Origin: a virus
Direction: 5' to 3' (one strand)
IMG/VR virus record: IMGVR_UViG_3300048582_000241
Coordinates: 1-50,804 of that record
DNA: 50,804 bases
The notes under the pieces are model-generated. The model saw only the letters and a list, made by a program, of their open reading frames with translations. It made no database searches and was not told the origin of the DNA. This document shows, in pieces, positions 46,985-50,804 of this stretch (position 1 is the first letter of the stretch; each line of letters begins with the position of its first letter). The position numbers were made by a program, and so were the translations under genes.

Positions 46985-47189
46985 AAAGTTTACCAAAGAA
47001 CAATTACTTAAGCAAGGAGGAACTGAGGACAGTTCTTTACAGATTACTGTTACTCACGATATGGGAGATTATTTATTTTTAATGGTTTACTATATTGACG
47101 GAAACAACCACTACGAAATTTTAGAAACTAAAACAATAAAAAAAAATGACAAATCAAGAATTAGTGACGAACATAATGACGTTCAGTAA
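46977..47189 (+). CDS. Small protein of unknown function
   Basis: 70 residues. Starts MSRKFTKEQLLKQGG, then a beta pair (YLFLMVYYIDGNNHYEILET). Overlaps both neighbours (8 and 44 bases). No recognised motif. Confidence 0.45.
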   Translation: MSRKFTKEQLLKQGGTEDSSLQITVTHDMGDYLFLMVYYIDGNNHYEILETKTIKKNDKSRISDEHNDVQ

Positions 47190-47391
47190 ATACGGTGCAT
47201 TATCACAAGCTTTTGTTATGCAAGCAATCGAACATTTAGCCGACCTTGTTATAGAGCAAGAACAAGATTTACTTGAAGACGACGAGAAAAAACGTTCCGA
47301 AGGTAAAATTAGTTTTATTAGCGTACCGGCATGGATCGGTGTAGCTAAAGAAATCAAAGAACAATTTGTTGAAAACAGAGATAAATTTTAA
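47146..47391 (+). CDS. Small helical protein of unknown function
   Basis: 81 residues, acidic helix with IEQEQDLLEDDEKKRSEG and a SVPAWIGVAKEIKEQF helix. Its start overlaps the preceding gene by 44 bases. No family recognised. Confidence 0.5.
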   Translation: MTNQELVTNIMTFSKYGALSQAFVMQAIEHLADLVIEQEQDLLEDDEKKRSEGKISFISVPAWIGVAKEIKEQFVENRDKF

Positions 47392-47394
47392 GCT

Positions 47395-47664
47395 ATGTAC
47401 CATCAAATTACAAATGAATCTCATCCAAACGGAATGAGACTTCAAGGTGTTGGTATTGTTGTAGGAACTCCTGCAATCAATATCAAGAAAGATGATTATT
47501 TGCTTTGGAACTTTGGCTCCAAATCAAAAGTTGTTGAAATTGTTAGAGAAACAAAAAGCTTTATTGTTATAAATGAGCTTTGTAGTAATGAAAAAATATA
47601 CACTAGAAAACTTAAAAAGACTAGGCTTGTCTGTATTTTACAGCCCAAAAAAGATGGAAATTAA
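47395..47664 (+). CDS. Small protein of unknown function
   Basis: 89 residues, beta-rich (RLQGVGIVVGTPAINIKKDD, then KSFIVINELCSNEKIYTRKL), possibly an SH3-like barrel. Overlaps the next gene by 11 bases. No function assigned. Confidence 0.5.
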   Translation: MYHQITNESHPNGMRLQGVGIVVGTPAINIKKDDYLLWNFGSKSKVVEIVRETKSFIVINELCSNEKIYTRKLKKTRLVCILQPKKDGN

Positions 47665-47893
47665 AACTAAAAAAACTCGAATAACAATTATCGACAACGG
47701 TATTGAAATATTTGATGGTGCCAAAGAAGAATTAGTTGATCTTATAATTGCTTCAAAGCAAATTGCAGAAGCAATAGAAACTGATATTTACGCAGGATTA
47801 ATTAACGACCATGAATTATTTGATTATGATTTGTACAAAGATTTCGCGACCAGGTATTCAAAAGAGAAACAGAGAAACAATATTCAAGAATAG
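47654..47893 (+). CDS. Small protein of unknown function
   Basis: 79 residues from MEIKTKKTRITIIDNGIEIF (47654); an earlier in-frame ATG at 47573 would overlap the preceding gene by 92 bases. Beta hairpin start, then a helix with acidic tail. No motif recognised. Confidence 0.5.
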   Translation: MEIKTKKTRITIIDNGIEIFDGAKEELVDLIIASKQIAEAIETDIYAGLINDHELFDYDLYKDFATRYSKEKQRNNIQE

Positions 47894-47909
47894 ACTTCTT
47901 ATTATTAGA

Positions 47910-48425
47910 ATGGTTTTTGGACCATACGATCCTTCATGGTACGTCAATGGAAAAATTGATAATACTATAAAAACCGTGGCAAAAAGAATTGGTTTATCTT
48001 TTTATATTGTTTCAAATATAATCACAGAATACACAAAAGAACTTCAAGAAAATAAACATTTAACTGATATAATTATGGAAAGCAAAATGAACGTAGTTAG
48101 TGAAAAAGTTCAAAAATTAATTGACGACATCAAAAGAACACAGACGATTGTTAAAAACAATCAACCGGATTTTGATGGCGGAACTTGTAACCTCGATAGT
48201 GTTGTTATCAAACTTCATCGATGGAAACAGTCTGATATTGATATTGTCAATCTTAGAACTGGAGCTAGAATTTCAGAACCTATTTCCGGTTTCTGGAAAG
48301 GATATCGTTTCATAGATGTTGGGGCACAAGGCCAAGCCGACATGAGAACTAAGATGTGTGAAATCGGTAAAAAGGTTTTACAAGAATGTGACCAGACTGT
48401 TGGAATTTATTATCAAATGGATTAA
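47910..48425 (+). CDS. Possible HTH-containing protein of unknown function
   Basis: 171 residues from MVFGPYDPSWYVNGKIDNTI (47910); an earlier in-frame ATG lies inside the preceding gene. Residues about 15-40 (NTIKTVAKRIGLSFYIVSNI) look like a helix-turn-helix. A helical linker and a C-terminal mixed domain (VVIKLHRWKQSDIDIVNLRT, SGFWKGYRFIDVG) follow. It may be a DNA-binding regulator; the HTH is only a pattern match. Confidence 0.5.
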   Translation: MVFGPYDPSWYVNGKIDNTIKTVAKRIGLSFYIVSNIITEYTKELQENKHLTDIIMESKMNVVSEKVQKLIDDIKRTQTIVKNNQPDFDGGTCNLDSVVIKLHRWKQSDIDIVNLRTGARISEPISGFWKGYRFIDVGAQGQADMRTKMCEIGKKVLQECDQTVGIYYQMD

Positions 48426-48427
48426 TC

Positions 48428-48721
48428 ATGGTAATTTATCAACTAATTTCTTTTGTCAATGCATTTAACAAAAGATCAAAAAAATGGGAAAGCCTTAGAA
48501 ACATAACAAAAGTTTTTGTTGGCAAAGAAGGTTTGAAAAGTGCTTATTTTGAATTTGAAAATGAAGTTCGCGAACAAAAATATTACAATGAAATTTCACT
48601 TACAAATTATAGTGAGATAAAAGGTAAAGTTGAAGTTCACAAACCTCATGTTCATAAAAACGGAACATTGGCTTATTGGGGAGACAAAGTTTTACATTCA
48701 TACAATCCAAAAAATATTTAA
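48428..48721 (+). CDS. Small protein of unknown function
   Basis: 97 residues starting MVIYQLISFVNAFNKRSKKW, mixed with a His-rich segment (VEVHKPHVHKNG) near residue 75. Two bases after the previous gene and three before the RadC-like gene. No family recognised. Confidence 0.5.
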   Translation: MVIYQLISFVNAFNKRSKKWESLRNITKVFVGKEGLKSAYFEFENEVREQKYYNEISLTNYSEIKGKVEVHKPHVHKNGTLAYWGDKVLHSYNPKNI

Positions 48722-48724
48722 CCT

Positions 48725-49177
48725 ATGAAATTAATCGATAAGAGAGGTGTTCAAATTTTAAAATTGACTGCTAAAAAAGCTGAAATAGAAGGAGTAAAAA
48801 TAAATAGCTCCAAACAAATTTGGGAATTTTGTTTAACCATTTTTGATCCCGACACATTGCATTTGGATGAAGATTTTTATGTTATTATGCTTTCAAGAAA
48901 TTTACACACTAAAGGTGTTTTTCATGTTTCTAAAGGCGGAATGTATGGAACTGTAGTTTGTTTGCACAAAATGTTTGCAGCAATATTACAATACGGTTGT
49001 TCATGTATTGCTTTAGCACACAATCATCCAACTGGAACTATGGTTGCAAGTGAAGCAGACAAAGACATTACAAAAAAAATAAAAGAAGCTTGCAAAGTTT
49101 TAGAAATTAAACTTGTTGATCACGTTATTATTTCTGACAATTCATACTTGTCATTTGCCGACGAAGGAATACTTTAA
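48725..49177 (+). CDS. RadC-like JAB/MPN domain protein
   Basis: 150 residues. The JAMM metal motif is visible: E49 (DEDFYVIML), then HNHPTG with H99 and H101, and SEADKDI with D112. RadC family proteins have this zinc metalloprotease-like fold. They are very common in mobile elements and phages of Bacteroidota, but their exact activity is unsettled and the old link to DNA repair is doubtful. Length equals a single domain without the N-terminal HhH region of chromosomal RadC. Confidence 0.82.
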   Translation: MKLIDKRGVQILKLTAKKAEIEGVKINSSKQIWEFCLTIFDPDTLHLDEDFYVIMLSRNLHTKGVFHVSKGGMYGTVVCLHKMFAAILQYGCSCIALAHNHPTGTMVASEADKDITKKIKEACKVLEIKLVDHVIISDNSYLSFADEGIL

Positions 49178-49194
49178 CCTTTAAAAATTTAATC

Positions 49195-49398
49195 ATGGCT
49201 AAAAAAATCAAACCTTGTAAATGCGGATCAACCGAATTTATAATTATTGAAGCAAACGTTTGGGATGCTATTTTAACCGAAGAAGACAATGAAATTTCTG
49301 CTTTCAATATGGAAGGAGGAGTTACTCATATTCTTTGTAAAAAATGCAACAAAAACTTAACTGAGAAATACAAACAAGTGAACGTTAATTTCAATTAA
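49195..49398 (+). CDS. Small zinc-ribbon protein
   Basis: 67 residues. CKCGS near residue 8 and CKKCNK near residue 51 form a four-Cys zinc ribbon separated by about 40 residues. Such small ribbons bind nucleic acid or proteins; no target is evident. In the run of small genes after the RadC-like gene. Confidence 0.6.
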   Translation: MAKKIKPCKCGSTEFIIIEANVWDAILTEEDNEISAFNMEGGVTHILCKKCNKNLTEKYKQVNVNFN

Positions 49399-49399
49399 T

Positions 49400-49648
49400 A
49401 TGAAAAAAATATTAATTCTAGCTTGTGCAGAACAACAAAATCTTTTTGATGAAGCAATCAAAAAAATGATGGCAGAAGAAATAGTTTTGATTTTAAGTAA
49501 TATTGAACCTGAAAAAGTTGTTAATCCACCTTTGGAAATTCAACCAGTAATTATTAAAAATACTACTTCAAAAAAATTTCAAATAAAAATTAACGATTTT
49601 TCTAGAAACAAATTCTTTGACAAACCCAAAAACAATTTTAAAAAATGA
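49400..49648 (+). CDS. Small protein of unknown function
   Basis: 82 residues. N-terminus MKKILILACAEQQNLFDEAI could be a short hydrophobic strand; C-terminus is very basic and Asn/Phe/Lys-rich. Overlaps the next gene by four bases. Function unknown. Confidence 0.45.
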   Translation: MKKILILACAEQQNLFDEAIKKMMAEEIVLILSNIEPEKVVNPPLEIQPVIIKNTTSKKFQIKINDFSRNKFFDKPKNNFKK

Positions 49649-49890
49649 GCTGCACATACAAAAAAAACAGCGTAGAACCTTGCGACAATTGTCCAAAGTT
49701 AATTACATCATTATATAGTTGTAAGCTATTGCAAGAGAATATTGATGAAAATTATTTAGATTCATATGGTGTAACAAAATCAGAATTTAAAACTTTTTCA
49801 GAATTTAAAATTCCTGTTTGCAAACACGAAAACATTAAAAGCTCCGATGGATTAGACGAATGTTTAGATTGCGGTGCCAGTAATTATTAA
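49645..49890 (+). CDS. Small Cys-rich (zinc-binding candidate) protein
   Basis: 81 residues. Cys pairs CDNC near residue 13, a Cys at about 26, and C-terminal CKHE...CLDCG form probable zinc sites. Between two small genes with a 4-base overlap. No family recognised. Confidence 0.55.
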   Translation: MSCTYKKNSVEPCDNCPKLITSLYSCKLLQENIDENYLDSYGVTKSEFKTFSEFKIPVCKHENIKSSDGLDECLDCGASNY

Positions 49891-49901
49891 TTAAAAAAAC
49901 C

Positions 49902-50054
49902 ATGGCATTTAAAAAATACTACGAACTTAATATTCATCAAAAAATAAATATTAAACAATATGCTATTGACCTTTATGGTAAACGATGGCATACTAAAAAA
50001 CCTGATTTTCTAAAAAAATTAAACGAATTACAAATTCACAGAATCTTAAATTAA
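49902..50054 (+). CDS. Small basic protein (50 aa) of unknown function
   Basis: A 50-residue frame from ATG at 49902 to TAA at 50054: starts MAFKKYYELNIHQKINIK and ends LNELQIHRILN. It fills the gap between neighbours with 11- and 6-base spacers and has the codon use of the region. Helical and basic. No motif recognised. Confidence 0.6.
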   Translation: MAFKKYYELNIHQKINIKQYAIDLYGKRWHTKKPDFLKKLNELQIHRILN

Positions 50055-50060
50055 TACACT

Positions 50061-50402
50061 ATGTTAGTAACTAGAAAAAACATTTTAACCGGTAAATTAA
50101 ATCAAATGGAAATTGATATTACCAAAGAACAATTGGACCAAATGGATAACAGCAATGATGCTGCATTTCGAAATGAAATCAGAAAAAATCTTTCTTTGAC
50201 TGAAAGAGAATTTCTGATTTCCGGAATGTCATTAGAAGAACAGGAACAAATGTTCGGTAGACTTTCATTTAACAATGATGAGGAAAATGATGATGAAGAT
50301 GAAGACGACGAAGGTATTTATGGAATAATTTATCCAGACGATTACAACGGTCCAACTGGCCACGGAGACATTTGTTATTCTGATGCTGATCCCGGACTGT
50401 AA
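50061..50402 (+). CDS. Acidic protein of unknown function
   Basis: 113 residues. Starts MLVTRKNILTGKLNQMEIDI, then a helix pair and a very acidic C-terminal stretch (NDEENDDEDEDDEGIYG). Strongly negative small phage proteins sometimes mimic DNA or bind basic host proteins; that is speculation here. Its stop overlaps the next start as TAATG. Confidence 0.5.
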   Translation: MLVTRKNILTGKLNQMEIDITKEQLDQMDNSNDAAFRNEIRKNLSLTEREFLISGMSLEEQEQMFGRLSFNNDEENDDEDEDDEGIYGIIYPDDYNGPTGHGDICYSDADPGL

Positions 50403-50804
50403 TGGAAACTGTTTATGAAAAAAGATGGGGTTATTATATTAATGTTTATGATAGCCCTTATCCAAATGGCAACGTGATTGAATCAATAGTATGGTGTGAT
50501 TTAAAATTTAATCTTTTTGTTAAATACAAATGGTATTTTGAATACAGATATGCTTTACTTCGAATTAAGCATCCAAAATCTTTGATACGACATGAGCAGT
50601 TTACTCGAGAGCTTAAAAAAGAAGAAATCATAGACCACCAGAGAAACAAAATTATTGGTAAAAAACGAACTATTACTAAATTCAAAAACAGACTTACTGA
50701 CTTTGAAAATAATTGGAGCAGTATTTTTCCAATTGAAGAAGATAAATTTTATCAAGAAGGTGTTGCTAAATTACAACGATTAGAATCAGAATTAATTGAA
50801 CTTC
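50402..50804 (+). CDS. Protein of unknown function (3' end outside window)
   Basis: An open frame from ATG at 50402 runs past the window end; 134 residues are visible, starting METVYEKRWGYYINVYDSPY. Rich in Tyr/Trp then Lys/Glu helical sequence. Too incomplete for a family call. Confidence 0.5.
   Translation, partial: METVYEKRWGYYINVYDSPYPNGNVIESIVWCDLKFNLFVKYKWYFEYRYALLRIKHPKSLIRHEQFTRELKKEEIIDHQRNKIIGKKRTITKFKNRLTDFENNWSSIFPIEEDKFYQEGVAKLQRLESELIEL

Noticed and set aside
1-50804. Prophage or temperate-phage signature (integrase, attachment site, CI-like repressor)
   Set aside because: No integrase or excisionase motif and no tRNA-end duplication was found; the tRNA at 35 kb is a complete phage gene with its own promoter, not a split host gene.

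Overview
The window looks like an internal 50.8 kb piece of a double-stranded DNA tailed phage that infects a member of the Bacteroidota, probably a Flavobacterium-like host. The base composition is low in G+C, ribosome binding sites are hardly visible, and the promoters that can be read have the TAnnTTTG -7 element typical of that phylum. The gene order large terminase, portal, scaffold-like protein, major capsid protein, a row of connector/ring-type proteins, fibres, lysis genes, one very large tail protein, internal-virion-type proteins, with no sheath, tail terminator or tape-measure gene, fits a short-tailed (podovirus) particle of the crAss-like kind. That assignment rests on architecture and a few recognisable proteins, not on a search. 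Both ends of the window cut through genes.

Layout. Positions 1-29,006 (minus strand) hold the late virion and lysis block. From promoter-proximal to distal it runs terminase (26.8-29.0 kb), a small Cys-rich protein, portal, scaffold, major capsid protein with its own terminator, connector-type proteins (17.6-21.4 kb), a fibre and adhesin group (12.6-17.7 kb), a lysis cassette with holin-like proteins and an M15 endolysin (11.0-12.6 kb), more fibre proteins (7.1-11.0 kb), the 1515-residue tail protein, and a protein opening with a GH73 glucosaminidase domain that leaves the window. Positions 29,057-37,496 (minus) hold short operons of accessory genes. These include two tandem DUF2829 proteins (the Tad2 anti-Thoeris family), a KTSC-domain protein, a DHH/DHHA1 phosphoesterase, a phage GroEL/GroES pair, a CAU tRNA, several unknown proteins and a surface-type lipoprotein. 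Five sites in this block share one promoter architecture: a dyad ATGAAnnnnnTTC box exactly 16 bases upstream (first base to first base) of TAnnTTTG, usually directly behind a terminator.

From about 37.9 kb transcription turns to the plus strand. Positions 37.9-41.6 kb form an unusual island, locally richer in G+C, with paralogous small hydrophobic-start proteins, near-identical 5' leaders before two genes, and one minus-strand gene with a weak resemblance to plasmid replication initiators. That gene sits beside three spaced palindromes and a 580-base non-coding region full of inverted repeats. Positions 41.6-50.8 kb are a dense run of small, mostly unrecognised early-type genes. They include a monocistronic unit with its own promoter and terminator, a predicted outer-membrane beta-barrel, a RadC-type JAB protein and several zinc-ribbon-like proteins.

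How it may work together (inference): the plus-strand genes and the dyad-promoter operons would act early to reshape the host through chaperonin, nucleotide-signal sequestration or hydrolysis, and cell-surface proteins. The late block would then build the capsid and short tail and lyse the cell. No integrase, repressor, DNA polymerase or RNA polymerase gene is visible here, so lifestyle and replication mode cannot be settled from the window.
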